Shown here: positions 55,358 through 63,536 of the stretch, one piece after another
Layout: each line of letters opens with the position of its first letter
Position numbering within the stretch: position 1 is the stretch's first letter
DNA from: Xenorhabdus doucetiae
Lineage (GTDB): Bacteria > Pseudomonadota > Gammaproteobacteria > Enterobacterales > Enterobacteriaceae
Direction of reading: 5' to 3'
Assembly: GCF_000968195.1 (NCBI RefSeq)
Contig: NZ_FO704550.1
Coordinates: 3,224,001-3,288,000 of the forward strand
Length of the DNA stretch: 64,000 bases
Made by a program: the position numbers and the translations under genes
The notes under the pieces: generated by a model
The model's database searches: none
The model's input: the letters and a program-made list of their open reading frames with translations, nothing else
What the model was told of the DNA's origin: nothing

Positions 55358-55906
55358 ATGAATAATGATTTTGAAATCCGCACCGCCTCCTTGTCAGCAT
55401 CAGATAAAAAGCTGGTCGGCTACGCGATCCGGTGGAACAGCCGATCCCATCTCTTGTGGGATGAGTTCGTGGAACAGTTTGCCCCGAATGCCTTTCGTGC
55501 CAGCTTAACTTCTGGCGCAGATGTCAGGGCATTGTATGAGCATGATCATATGAACCTGTTAGGCCGCACCACATCCGGCACCTTACAGCTTAGTGAAGAT
55601 GCTACCGGGCTACGCTTCGAGTTAACCCCACCGAATACCCAATTAGGCCGCGATGTACTAACGCTGGTTGAACGGGGTGATATCTCTGGTATGTCCTTTG
55701 GGTTCAGGGCATTGAAGGATCAATGGGATATTGGTCAAGAACCGTATGTCAGAACCGTCGTGGAGGCTGAACTACGGGAAATCACGATCACCAGCCTGCC
55801 CGCCTACCCTGAGAGTGGGGTGGAGATTGCCAAGCGCTCACTCAATGGGGTTACGCCCCGTGTGGATGATTTGCGTCATTACTGGCTGCAACTGTCTGAG
55901 GTGTAA
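55358..55906 (+). CDS. HK97-family prohead protease
   Basis: 182 residues. Catalytic His in LYEHDHMNLLGRTTSG and Ser in ERGDISGMSFGF, with the following Glu in LREITITSLPAYPE: the serine protease layout of the family. It removes the capsid delta domain during maturation. RBS CTGGAG about 9 bases upstream. It is preceded by the capsid gene and ends 2 bp before the portal gene. Confidence 0.94.
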   Translation: MNNDFEIRTASLSASDKKLVGYAIRWNSRSHLLWDEFVEQFAPNAFRASLTSGADVRALYEHDHMNLLGRTTSGTLQLSEDATGLRFELTPPNTQLGRDVLTLVERGDISGMSFGFRALKDQWDIGQEPYVRTVVEAELREITITSLPAYPESGVEIAKRSLNGVTPRVDDLRHYWLQLSEV

Positions 55907-55908
55907 CC

Positions 55909-57129
55909 ATGTGGCTGTTTAAGCGAAAAGCGCCTGAAACCCGTAGTATGACGATGGAGGAGTTTCTTTCTCTGGCGGGCGTATCTAACACTAAATCGGG
56001 GGAGCATGTTTCACCGTCCACGGCAGAGGGCTTACCCGCCGTGATGAATGCCGTTACTGTCATTAGTGAAGCCGTTGCCTCTATGCCTTGCTACCTCTAT
56101 CGGGTTGCGCACCAAAACAGTAAAGAGTCCCGCGAGTGGCTCAGCGATCACCCGGTGGATTACTTGCTCAATGAGTGCCCGAATGACTGCCAGACCCCGT
56201 ACCAGTTTAAAAGAACCCTGATGCGTCATTGTCTGTTAAATGGCAATGCGTATGCGGTGATTGTCTGGGGGCGGGATGGTCAGCCGCAATCATTACACCC
56301 TTACCCGGCGTCAGCAGTCGTACCACAACGGTTATCCGATCACCGATTCGCCTACACCATCACCGAACCCTATAGCGGCAAGGTAAAAACCTACCTGCAA
56401 GAAGAAGTCCTGCACCTGCGCTATGCCACCGAAGACGGTTTTCTTGGCCGCTCGCCCGTCACTGTTTGTCGTGAAACCTTGGGCTTGGGGCTGGCGCAAC
56501 AACGCCACGGCGCCAGCATTATGAAAGAGGGCATGATGGCGGCGGGGGTAATTAAATCCGCTGACTGGCTGGACGGGACGAAAGGCGCCAAGGCACTGGA
56601 AGCCCTCGAACGTTATAAAGGTGCCCGTAATGCAGGTAAGACGCCCATTCTTGAGGGCGGGATGGAGTACCAACAATTGGGGATGAGTAACCAAGATGCG
56701 GAGTGGTTGTCTTCCCGCCGTTTCACCATTGACGATATCGCCCGGATGTTCAACGTCAGCCCTATCTTTCTGCAAGAGTACTCAAACAGCACCTACAGCA
56801 ACTTTAGCGAAGCGTCGCGTGCCTTTCTGACTATCACCATGCGCCCGTGGCTCGCCAACTTTGAGCAACAAATCAAATCAGCCTTATTGATGGCCTCACC
56901 GAAACGGGGGATACGTTACCAAGTCGAGTTTGATACAGCCGACTTACTGCGCGCTAACCCACGGGAACGCTTCCAGAGCTATGAGACGGCGATTAAGTCA
57001 GGGGTGATGTCACCGAATGAAGCCCGTGAACGGGAGGGCTTATCACCGCGTGAAGGGGGTGATGAATTCAGCCAGGCATGGAAGCAAGAAATCCAAATCA
57101 AAACGCCAGCCAGTAAGGGGGATGAATGA
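55909..57129 (+). CDS. HK97-family phage portal protein
   Basis: 406 residues. Family features: AEGLPAVMNAVTVISEAVASMP, HPVDYLLNECPNDCQTPYQF, LNGNAYAVIVWGRDGQPQSLHP, FTIDDIARMFNVSPIFLQE and the C-terminal SGVMSPNEAREREGLSPREGGDEF. It forms the dodecameric DNA channel at one capsid vertex. Overlaps the connector gene by 4 bp. Confidence 0.95.
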   Translation: MWLFKRKAPETRSMTMEEFLSLAGVSNTKSGEHVSPSTAEGLPAVMNAVTVISEAVASMPCYLYRVAHQNSKESREWLSDHPVDYLLNECPNDCQTPYQFKRTLMRHCLLNGNAYAVIVWGRDGQPQSLHPYPASAVVPQRLSDHRFAYTITEPYSGKVKTYLQEEVLHLRYATEDGFLGRSPVTVCRETLGLGLAQQRHGASIMKEGMMAAGVIKSADWLDGTKGAKALEALERYKGARNAGKTPILEGGMEYQQLGMSNQDAEWLSSRRFTIDDIARMFNVSPIFLQEYSNSTYSNFSEASRAFLTITMRPWLANFEQQIKSALLMASPKRGIRYQVEFDTADLLRANPRERFQSYETAIKSGVMSPNEAREREGLSPREGGDEFSQAWKQEIQIKTPASKGDE

Positions 57130-57422
57130 ATCAGCCAGAAATCAGCCTTGATGAAATCAAACTCCATTGCCGTATTGATGGGGACTACGACGATGTAATC
57201 TTGGCTGTCTATGCCGATGCTGCTTTGGAAGCCTGTCAGCAACATATCGGCAAGCGGTTTGATGAGGGCTTAGCCTTTACGCCCGCAATCAAGGTGGGCT
57301 GCCTGCTTTATATTGGCTTGTTGTATGAAAACCGGGAGATGGCAACCGACCTTGAGCTTAAAGAAGTGCCGTTTACCATCAAGTCCCTGTGGTCTGTCTA
57401 TCGTGATATCGGAGTCTACTAA
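57126..57422 (+). CDS. Head-tail connector, gp6-like
   Basis: 98 residues, all-helical (SLDEIKLHCRIDGDYDDVILAVYADAALEACQQHIGKRF), typical of HK97 gp6-type adaptors that cap the portal. This is the interface to borrowed helper tails. ATGA overlap with portal and 1 bp overlap with the HNH gene. Confidence 0.88.
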   Translation: MNQPEISLDEIKLHCRIDGDYDDVILAVYADAALEACQQHIGKRFDEGLAFTPAIKVGCLLYIGLLYENREMATDLELKEVPFTIKSLWSVYRDIGVY

Positions 57423-57856
57423 TGCCTTGGCAACCTTTGAAACGCTGTACCTATCCCGGCTGCAAACAGCGGGTAAAATCCGGCCGATGTGATGAGCACA
57501 AACGGGAAGCCCGACGTATGCAAGACAGCAAGCGAGGCTCAAGGCGTGAGCGCGGCTATACCCCGGCATGGGATAAATACCGTCTGCAATTCCTGAAAGT
57601 GAACCCGTTATGTGTCCACTGCCTTAAGTTGGGTGTCTACACACCAGCCACCATTGTGGATCACATCATCCCCATTGACGGCGGTAGTGATGTACTGTTT
57701 TGGCCTGACTTCAATCACCAGCCCCTATGCAATAGCTGCCATAGTCGAAAGACGGTCACGACTGACCCCGCGACGAAAGAGAAACGAAGACAAGGACACT
57801 ACCGGGAACAGGAAGAACGAGCGGCAAGGCGTAATGACTGGATGTATCAATCATGA
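57422..57856 (+). CDS. HNH endonuclease of the packaging module
   Basis: 144 residues. N-terminal zinc cluster (CTYPGCKQRVKSGRCDEHK), then HNH domain with CVHC, VDHIIPIDGG, NHQPLCNSCHSRKT (Cys4 zinc and His-Asn-His). In cos-type HK97-like phages this protein works with the terminase for specific end cleavage. Its presence indicates cos packaging. Overlaps the next small gene by 4 bp. Confidence 0.94.
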   Translation: MPWQPLKRCTYPGCKQRVKSGRCDEHKREARRMQDSKRGSRRERGYTPAWDKYRLQFLKVNPLCVHCLKLGVYTPATIVDHIIPIDGGSDVLFWPDFNHQPLCNSCHSRKTVTTDPATKEKRRQGHYREQEERAARRNDWMYQS

Positions 57857-58005
57857 ACGAACAAGAGACCGAACAATTAGTTAAAGGCTTATTAAAGCAC
57901 AGTGAACACTATCAACAATCAAAACAGATTGCGCCTGAAAAGCTCATGGCGAGGCGTACTACACAGCGTGAACGGGAGCTAATGGAATGCTTTCGGAATC
58001 GTTAG
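57853..58005 (+). CDS. Small packaging-module protein, 50 aa
   Basis: A 50-residue frame beginning MNEQETEQLVKGLLKHSEHY, ATGA-coupled to the HNH gene. Very charged, predicted helical. Below usual ORF cut-offs, but the overlap and compact packing support it. Function unknown. Confidence 0.6.
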   Translation: MNEQETEQLVKGLLKHSEHYQQSKQIAPEKLMARRTTQRERELMECFRNR

Positions 58006-58135
58006 GGGAGCATATAGAGGGAGTGGGGGAGTCAAAAATGACAAACACCCCCTTTCGTGGCACCACCGCCGTCCTCAGATTTTTATGCGCGGCACTTTTT
58101 TAGATAGCAGTAATTCTTATAGGAAACAATACATT
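58006..58135. promoter_or_regulatory. Non-coding gap before terS, candidate cos/packaging site
   Basis: 130 bp gap in an otherwise overlapping module. It holds direct GGGAG-type motifs, a C-run and GGTGG/CCACC pieces (CGTGGCACCACCG). Cos sites of HK97-like elements commonly lie beside terS. No cleavage site can be fixed by eye. Confidence 0.3.
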
Positions 58136-58489
58136 ATGGCAAGAGCACCCAAACCCCCGGTTTACTTAAACGTTATCGCCGCCGATCAATGGAAATCGAA
58201 AGCAAAACTGTTAAATGAGCGTGACGACCTCAGCCCGGCAGACTGGAACAACTTAGAGCTGTATTGCGTCAATTATGCGATCTACCGTAAAGCCATTGAA
58301 GATATTGAACTGCGCGGGTTTGCGGTGGAAGGTTCACGCGGCGCGGCGACCAGTAACCCGTCATTAAAGGCCAAGGCCGACGCAGAAAAAATCATGATTA
58401 AAATGTCCTCCTTGCTGGGCTTTGACCCGGTATCACGGCGTAGAAACCCGGTGGAAACGGAGGCAGAGGACGAATTAGATCGCTTATGA
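58136..58489 (+). CDS. Terminase small subunit (P27 family)
   Basis: 117 residues from the ATG at 58136 (MARAPKPPVYLNVIAADQWK), with AGGA about 11 bases upstream; a start at 58085 adds an unlikely leader. Helical DNA-binding core (LSPADWNNLELYCVNYAIYRKAIEDIEL...SLLGFDP). It recognises the island's packaging site and so gives packaging specificity. Overlaps terL by 4 bp. Confidence 0.92.
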   Translation: MARAPKPPVYLNVIAADQWKSKAKLLNERDDLSPADWNNLELYCVNYAIYRKAIEDIELRGFAVEGSRGAATSNPSLKAKADAEKIMIKMSSLLGFDPVSRRRNPVETEAEDELDRL

Positions 58490-60147
58490 ACGCATGGGAA
58501 CAGTACGCCTTTGATATCCAAAACGGCACCATTCCGGCCTGTCAGCGCCTGAAACAGGCGGTAAAACGCTACTATAACGACCTGAATAACCCGCTTTATA
58601 CGTTTGATAGCGAGGTTGTCGGGCGTTTTATTGGCTTCTCCCGCCTCTGTCCGCACGTCAAAGGCCACTTGCGCGGTCAACCCATTGCCTTAGAGCCGTG
58701 GCAACAATTTGCCTTTGCTAACCTGTTCGGCTTCAAGGTGAAAGCGACGGGGCGCAGGAAATACCGCAGCGCTTATATTCAAGTGCCGCGCAAAAATGCG
58801 AAATCCACCGTGGCCGCGATACTGGCGAACTGGTTTCTGGTAATGGAACAGGGACAACAGGATATTTACACCGCCGCCGTCAGCCGGGATCAGGCGCGTA
58901 TTGTGTTTGATGATGCCCGCCAGATGAGCCTGTTATCTAAGCCCCTAAAAAAGCGGGTATCCATCCAGCAACACAAAATCACTTACACGAAGAGCAACAG
59001 CTTGTTAAAACCACTGGCCGCCAAAGCCTCGACGATTGAGGGCACCAATCCCAGTCTGGCCATTGTCGATGAATATCATCTACACCCTGATAATGCGGTC
59101 TATTCTGCCCTTGAATTAGGCATGGGTGCCCGCCCCGAAGGACTCCTGTTTGCCATTACCACGGCGGGCAGTAACGTGATATCGGCCTGTAAGCAGCACT
59201 ATGATTATTGCTGTCAGATACTGGATGGCGAAGAGCAAAATGAATCCCTGTTTGCCCTGATCTACGAACTGGACGACGAGAACGAGATTGATGACGAATC
59301 CCTTTGGATTAAGGCCAATCCGAATCTCAATGTCTCCGTGGACAGTGCATCACTGCATGACACCATCCAGAAAGCGCGAGGCATTCCCTCACAATGGACA
59401 GAGATGCTAACCAAACGCTTTAATATCTGGTGTCAGGGTGAAACCCCGTGGATGGGCGAAGGGGCTTGGAACGCCTGCCAGACAGATTATGATGAAAACG
59501 ACCTTAAAGGGCTGGAGTGTTACGCCGGATTAGATTTGTCTTCAACAGGTGACATTACCAGTGTTTGCTACACCTTCCCCGTGGATAACGAACTGTTACT
59601 ACTGACCCGCCATTACCTGCCCGAAGCGCAGTTACAGAATCCGGCCAATAAGAACCGGGCAATCTACCGCCAATGGGCGCAAGCGGGCTGGATACGCACC
59701 ACAACAGGCGACTGCATTGATTATGACCGTATCCGGGATGACATTCTCAAGGACAGCCAGCAGTTTGATATCAAGCTGGTTGGCTTTGACACATGGAACG
59801 CCACGCACCTAAGAACTCAGCTACAGGGGGCTGGTTTGGATGTTGAGCCGTTCCCGCAAACCTATATGCGCTTTAGCCCGGTGGCTAAATCTGCCGAAGT
59901 ATTCGTTAACCGCAAGGTGATTCGTCACAACGGCGATCCGGTTCTCGCATGGGCAATGTCCAATGTGGTGATGGAAACCGACGCAAACGCCAACATCAAG
60001 CCGAACAAGAAGAAGTCCGCGAATAAGATAGACCCTGCTATTGCGTTCCTGATGAGTTTTGGCACGTGGCAGAGTGAGCATGAGGACTTTGCTTTCAGTC
60101 TCAGCGATGAACAGAAGCAGCGACTGGCTGATTTTAACGGTATTTAG
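58486..60147 (+). CDS. Terminase large subunit
   Basis: 553 residues. N-terminal ATPase with Walker A-like VPRKNAKSTVAA (~100), Walker B SLAIVDEYH (~187), and C-terminal RNase-H-like nuclease with acidic residues in GLDLSSTGDITS, LVGFDTWN and KIDPAIA. It powers DNA packaging and cuts ends. Complete, so the island can package itself into its own capsid. Confidence 0.95.
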   Translation: MNAWEQYAFDIQNGTIPACQRLKQAVKRYYNDLNNPLYTFDSEVVGRFIGFSRLCPHVKGHLRGQPIALEPWQQFAFANLFGFKVKATGRRKYRSAYIQVPRKNAKSTVAAILANWFLVMEQGQQDIYTAAVSRDQARIVFDDARQMSLLSKPLKKRVSIQQHKITYTKSNSLLKPLAAKASTIEGTNPSLAIVDEYHLHPDNAVYSALELGMGARPEGLLFAITTAGSNVISACKQHYDYCCQILDGEEQNESLFALIYELDDENEIDDESLWIKANPNLNVSVDSASLHDTIQKARGIPSQWTEMLTKRFNIWCQGETPWMGEGAWNACQTDYDENDLKGLECYAGLDLSSTGDITSVCYTFPVDNELLLLTRHYLPEAQLQNPANKNRAIYRQWAQAGWIRTTTGDCIDYDRIRDDILKDSQQFDIKLVGFDTWNATHLRTQLQGAGLDVEPFPQTYMRFSPVAKSAEVFVNRKVIRHNGDPVLAWAMSNVVMETDANANIKPNKKKSANKIDPAIAFLMSFGTWQSEHEDFAFSLSDEQKQRLADFNGI

Positions 60148-60457
60148 TTACAGTATTGATTTTTTTATCAATTTCCGTACAGCGCCGAGATTAATAAAAC
60201 CAATGGCTTAAAAGGTGAGAAATTTCATCTTTATTTTGCCAAGTTTTATCAATCATCTAATAAAATTCATTAATTCCTCGTTTGTTATTTTATGTCATCC
60301 TGCCATCAAAACATGCAATTCACTTACTGAATTAAACCAAGCCGTACTCTCCAGTATTGATGAACCCATTTATTGATGTTCACAGGCGGAGGAGTATCCC
60401 ACCGCCTTCATGTTACTTAGCAATATGTAGTATTGTTGATTAAATGAGGGAATAACC
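60148..60457. other. Spacer between terL and fibre gene
   Basis: 310 bp, AT-rich, without genes. A GC-rich stem AGGCGG/CCGCCT (60384-60407) lies about 50 bp before the fibre start. Composition changes at this border, suggesting that the following genes are separately acquired. Confidence 0.45.
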
Positions 60458-61663
60458 ATGCAAGATAAAAAACCTGATGTACCTATTTCAGAAGATAGCA
60501 ATCTTGCTATCGTTACCACGCCGGAATATGTCAAAGATTTAATCAAAGAAGCGATTGATCAGCACGCAAAAAGCCGTAATCACCCATATGCAACTCAGGC
60601 GGAGCCGGGATTCGTTACACTCAGTAATGAGACAGACAGTGATAGTGAGATAACCGTTGCAACCTCTAAAGCTGTTAAGAAAGTCTACGATCTAGCCAAT
60701 ACCGCCAATCAAAACGCCCTTAACAATAATTCTAATCTTTATCTGGAGAAGAAGCAGAACGGGGCAGATGTTCCTGATAAAGCAGAGTTTATAAAAAATA
60801 TAGGTGCAGTATCAGTAAGTGGAGGCAGTTATTCGGGTTCTTTTCAATTTCAGCAGGTAGAAACTACTCCGAAAGAAAGTAACCCCGTGAGGCTGGTGTC
60901 TGCTCCACACCAAGAATCAAATAAGCTAGTAGCCTTCACCAGTTATGGGTGGTATGACAATTATATTCAGACAGGAGTCGTGAGAGGTGGTGGTGCCGAT
61001 ACTTTGGGATATGCTGTAGACATTAATAACCGACGTGCATTTGCAGTAGATCCGTGGGGGGTAACTGTGAATCCCAATAACCAACGGGGAGGTATAAATA
61101 TGTACCGACCTGATGGAACATTCTGGAGAATAGAAGGGCTTCCTGATGATGAAGCAATTCTACTTTACTTCATAGACAGAGATTCAACTGGTTCAATAAA
61201 TAAATCTGTTCAACAATTACCAAAAGGAGTTGGCACTATAATGTCAACATCTCAACATTATGTTGATGCCAGTGGCTTTGTAAAAAAAATATCCCCAATA
61301 ATCAAAATATTTTCTAATGGTTCATTTGAAACAAATGATGAATCTAACGGTGCTACCGTCGGGCGTTTGTCAAAAGGTATTTATCTCATCAAAGGTGTTA
61401 GGGGGTTCAATAATGATAACGTCTTAGATAGCATAGAGATTCCACTATGTCAGAACAAACTACCAATGATTTGGGTCAATCACGAAATACTCCCCGATGG
61501 CTCTATTAAATTAATGAGTTACCACCGCGAACACTCAGACGCACCAGAATTCGCCAGAAATATAAGAGAAGATCACTCTGACGGTGATTTAATTGATATT
61601 CCCGAAGGTAGATTTGTTTCAATTAGAGTGCAAATGCCTGCCACTAAAAATGATGAATCATAG
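60458..61663 (+). CDS. Tail-fibre-like protein
   Basis: 401 residues. N-terminal part carries the fibre repeat (ATQAEPGFVTLSNETDSDSEITVATSKAVKKVYDLANTANQNA) and LEKKQNGADVPDKAEFIKNIG found in lambda/P2-like side fibres and xenorhabdicins. The C-terminal ~110 residues (GRLSKGIYLIKGVRGFNNDN...DLIDIPEGRFVSIRVQMP) resemble a gp53-like fibre tip. Good RBS (GAGGGA). No chaperone gene follows. Unusual in a tail-less satellite; it may modify helper tail specificity. Confidence 0.82.
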   Translation: MQDKKPDVPISEDSNLAIVTTPEYVKDLIKEAIDQHAKSRNHPYATQAEPGFVTLSNETDSDSEITVATSKAVKKVYDLANTANQNALNNNSNLYLEKKQNGADVPDKAEFIKNIGAVSVSGGSYSGSFQFQQVETTPKESNPVRLVSAPHQESNKLVAFTSYGWYDNYIQTGVVRGGGADTLGYAVDINNRRAFAVDPWGVTVNPNNQRGGINMYRPDGTFWRIEGLPDDEAILLYFIDRDSTGSINKSVQQLPKGVGTIMSTSQHYVDASGFVKKISPIIKIFSNGSFETNDESNGATVGRLSKGIYLIKGVRGFNNDNVLDSIEIPLCQNKLPMIWVNHEILPDGSIKLMSYHREHSDAPEFARNIREDHSDGDLIDIPEGRFVSIRVQMPATKNDES

Positions 61664-61711
61664 GTTTAATTTTCTTCTGTCACTTTCAATATATAATTTG
61701 GAGGTAATACT

Positions 61712-62088
61712 ATGTTGAATAGCTGGTCTGGTGTTGTTTCTGCTAACCTTGAGCAAGGTCAACCTACAGGGCTTTTGATCAAAGCGGGAAATGTGATATC
61801 TGTTGTTGCTAGAGGGTGGGTAAAATATGCCCTTGCTGATAATGCATCGGCATCACCTGAAGGTACTATGCCAATGTACCAACCAGTTTCTCTTTACGGG
61901 CTAAAATTGCCAATAAAACTTACAAAATTGGGAATGGAGTCCTACGAAGAAGAGTTCCCGTAGATGGTGAGTTGATACTCCTATTCGATGATGCTCCCGG
62001 AACTTATAGTGATAATTCAGGTGAGTTTCAGGTTGATATTATAATCGAGTCACCAGATCTTTTAGATGACCTTGAAGAAATTAAATAA
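61712..62088 (+). pseudogene. LecA/PllA-like galactose-binding lectin, single frameshift
   Basis: Frame one reads MLNSWSGVVSANLEQGQPTG...ALADNASASPEG, like the N-terminal half of Pseudomonas LecA. A second frame from about 61925 gives KIGNGVL...VDGELILLFDDAPGTYSDNSGEF, like the LecA calcium/sugar loop. Adding one A in the run near 61923-61928 joins them into a ~125-residue lectin. PA-IL-like lectins are known in Photorhabdus and Xenorhabdus. Loss by mutation, sequencing error and frameshifting remain possible. Confidence 0.8.
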
Positions 62089-62100
62089 ATAATCTCAATA

Positions 62101-62128
62101 TATAACCCGCAAATTTCTGCGGGTTATA
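62101..62128 (+). terminator. Terminator after the lectin gene
   Basis: TATAACCCGCA pairs with TGCGGGTTATA around AATTTC, 12 bases after the lectin stop. No long T-run. Confidence 0.7.
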
Positions 62129-62549
62129 GCAATCTCACCAATTCTTCTGCTCCCTCTTTTCTTACTTCGATTGTTCCGGTGAGGTAATATCGGTAACTAT
62201 CGTACCTCTGATGAGCTTTGGCTGTTACCTTGGGTGAAAAACAACGGCGAGTTAAAGCGTTTAATGGGATATAACGCAAAAAGTTAAGCGGTTTTACTGA
62301 TTCGCTTATTGAATTTGATAAACCAATTCATTAAAGTGCTCCTGCCATTGGCAAAATCCAATGGTAAGGTTTCGCAGCCTTAAAGACACTCCACTGGTAG
62401 GATGTTTCTACCAGTGTGCCTGTTATCGCCCTTTCAATGGTGGTTCAGGTGGGGGAGGCTTCGGCTTCGCCGGACGAGTGTCCCGGTACTGCGAACCCCG
62501 TCTGAATCACCACCATCAATTTTCTCAATTAATGGAAGGGGTAGCAGGA
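62129..62549. other. Leader region before the HTH gene
   Basis: About 420 bp without a convincing start. A GC-rich stretch at 62440-62480 (GGTGGGGGAGGCTTCGGCTTCGCC) can fold into a GGCTTCGGCTTCGCC-type hairpin and is partly mirrored by GAATCACCACC later. The open frame from 62361 through it is Gly/Phe-rich and probably not translated. Confidence 0.4.
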
Positions 62550-62813
62550 ATGAATAACGTTAGAAATGACTGGCATCAAGCCGATATTATTGCTGCATTA
62601 CGTAAACGTGGTACAACGCTTGCCGCAGTCTCCCGCGAAGCTGGACTAAGTTCTTCTACATTAGCAAATGTGTTATCACGCCCTTGGCCTAAAGGGGAAT
62701 GGATCGTTGCTAATTATCTCAACATTCACCCATCTGAAATCTGGCCTAGCCGTTATTTTGATATGAACGGTAACCTTATAGAACGCAAAGTTCGCGATAA
62801 GTCAGCAAAATAA
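62550..62813 (+). CDS. Ner/Nlp-type helix-turn-helix regulator
   Basis: 87 residues from the ATG at 62550 (MNNVRNDWHQADIIAALRKR), with AAGGGG about 9 bases upstream; the longer frame to 62361 is not supported. The core DIIAALRKRGTTLAAVSREAGLSSSTLANVLSRPWPKGEWIVANYLNIHPSEIWPSRY is the Mu Ner / SfsB family. Ner proteins repress early phage promoters. It lies alone near attR. Confidence 0.88.
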   Translation: MNNVRNDWHQADIIAALRKRGTTLAAVSREAGLSSSTLANVLSRPWPKGEWIVANYLNIHPSEIWPSRYFDMNGNLIERKVRDKSAK

Positions 62814-62814
62814 T

Positions 62815-63130
62815 TATTCTAATACCGAAAAACATCAGGGAAATAGTCACCTCGTCTAATTACTTGCTAGTTATTGGCTTTGATGAGGTGGCGCTATCGG
62901 TGATGTTGTTGCGGAAAGGTCAGGTGATAACCGTAACGGGGAAGTCTTCTTACTGGCGGGGCTATCAGTTGGCTGTTACCTCGATTGCTTAATAGATTCC
63001 GACGAAATACGTTGCAACCTCCATAGGTTGGAACGTTTAGCGTACCTACCTACTCACGGGTGACGATATTCGCCGGTAGTATTAGATGTTCTCATCTTAT
63101 TTATTGCTTATAGGCTTGTTCAATAAACCA
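62815..63130. other. Non-coding right end of the island
   Basis: Only a 29-codon frame (from ATG at 62902, MLLRKGQVITVTGKSSYWRG) is seen, without clear support. A GTTGCAACCTCC...GGTTGGAACG stem near 63012-63033 is possible. In P4-like elements a second origin (crr) can lie in such a region; iterons were not found here. Confidence 0.35.
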
Positions 63131-63150
63131 TGTATAAATTATTGTATAAA
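63131..63150. repeat. Tandem arm-type repeat near attR
   Basis: TGTATAAA at 63131-63138 and 63143-63150, same sequence and 12 bp spacing as at the left end. Confidence 0.6.
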
Positions 63151-63222
63151 TAAAACCGAAAGCATTATGAAATTTAAAGAATAAAATCATTTTAAAACAT
63201 ATGGTTATAACAATAAAGTCAA

Positions 63223-63417
63223 TTAATGGTAGATAAATTCATCGCGCTCTGTGGTTTGTACTACACCATCAAGTGCCATGATGCGGCCTAATTCTGTATT
63301 TTCGAAAATGATAAGATCCTGATGCTGTGTTTTATCGTGATAAAGTATGTTTTCCACTGCGAAATACTGGCCGAAATTGGGATGCAAAGTTTCATACCAA
63401 ATTTCCTTTTGTGACAT
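63223..63417 (-). pseudogene. speE: Spermidine synthase, 5' part (first 64 residues)
   Basis: MSQKEIWYETLHPNFGQYFA...GVVQTTERDEFIYH is the N-terminal beta-strand domain of SpeE and runs into a TAA three bases after the att core. The remaining part is at 44303-44983. Together they give about 286-290 residues (E. coli 288) with no residue lost. Confidence 0.95.
63226..63237. repeat. Right attachment site core (attR)
   Basis: ATGGTAGATAAA, identical to 44975-44986; encodes FIYH of SpeE on the minus strand. Confidence 0.92.
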
Positions 63418-63536
63418 GTTCTGCTATTCCTCCACTGTGATATTCATAGACATTGACGCACACGCAATAGCCAATTATTTACATAATTGTCACTTAGTTT
63501 CAATATGAAATTAATCTTGTGAGTATCCAAAAGGAG

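Larger units (their letters stand above)
44975..63237 (+). mobile_element. Capsid-forming phage-inducible chromosomal island (cf-PICI) integrated in speE
   Basis: 18.3 kb between two copies of a 12 bp repeat. Gene order on the plus strand: integrase, AlpA-type regulator, primase-helicase, origin, Hcp-type cargo, major capsid, protease, portal, connector, HNH, small and large terminase, fibre, lectin, HTH regulator. No tail tube, tape measure, baseplate, lysis genes or CI-type repressor were seen. That set is the published hallmark of cf-PICIs, which build their own small-genome capsids and borrow a helper's tails. A decayed prophage is the alternative, but the compact intact module argues against it. 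Confidence 0.85.

Noticed and set aside
62361..62549. 63-codon N-terminal extension of the Ner-like regulator
   Set aside because: The Ner family starts at the MNNVRNDW position, which has its own RBS; the extension is low-complexity and covers a structured leader.
44975..63237. Ordinary decayed prophage remnant
   Set aside because: Packaging, integration and replication genes are intact and contiguous and the att sites are exact; only tail and lysis functions are absent, as in cf-PICIs.
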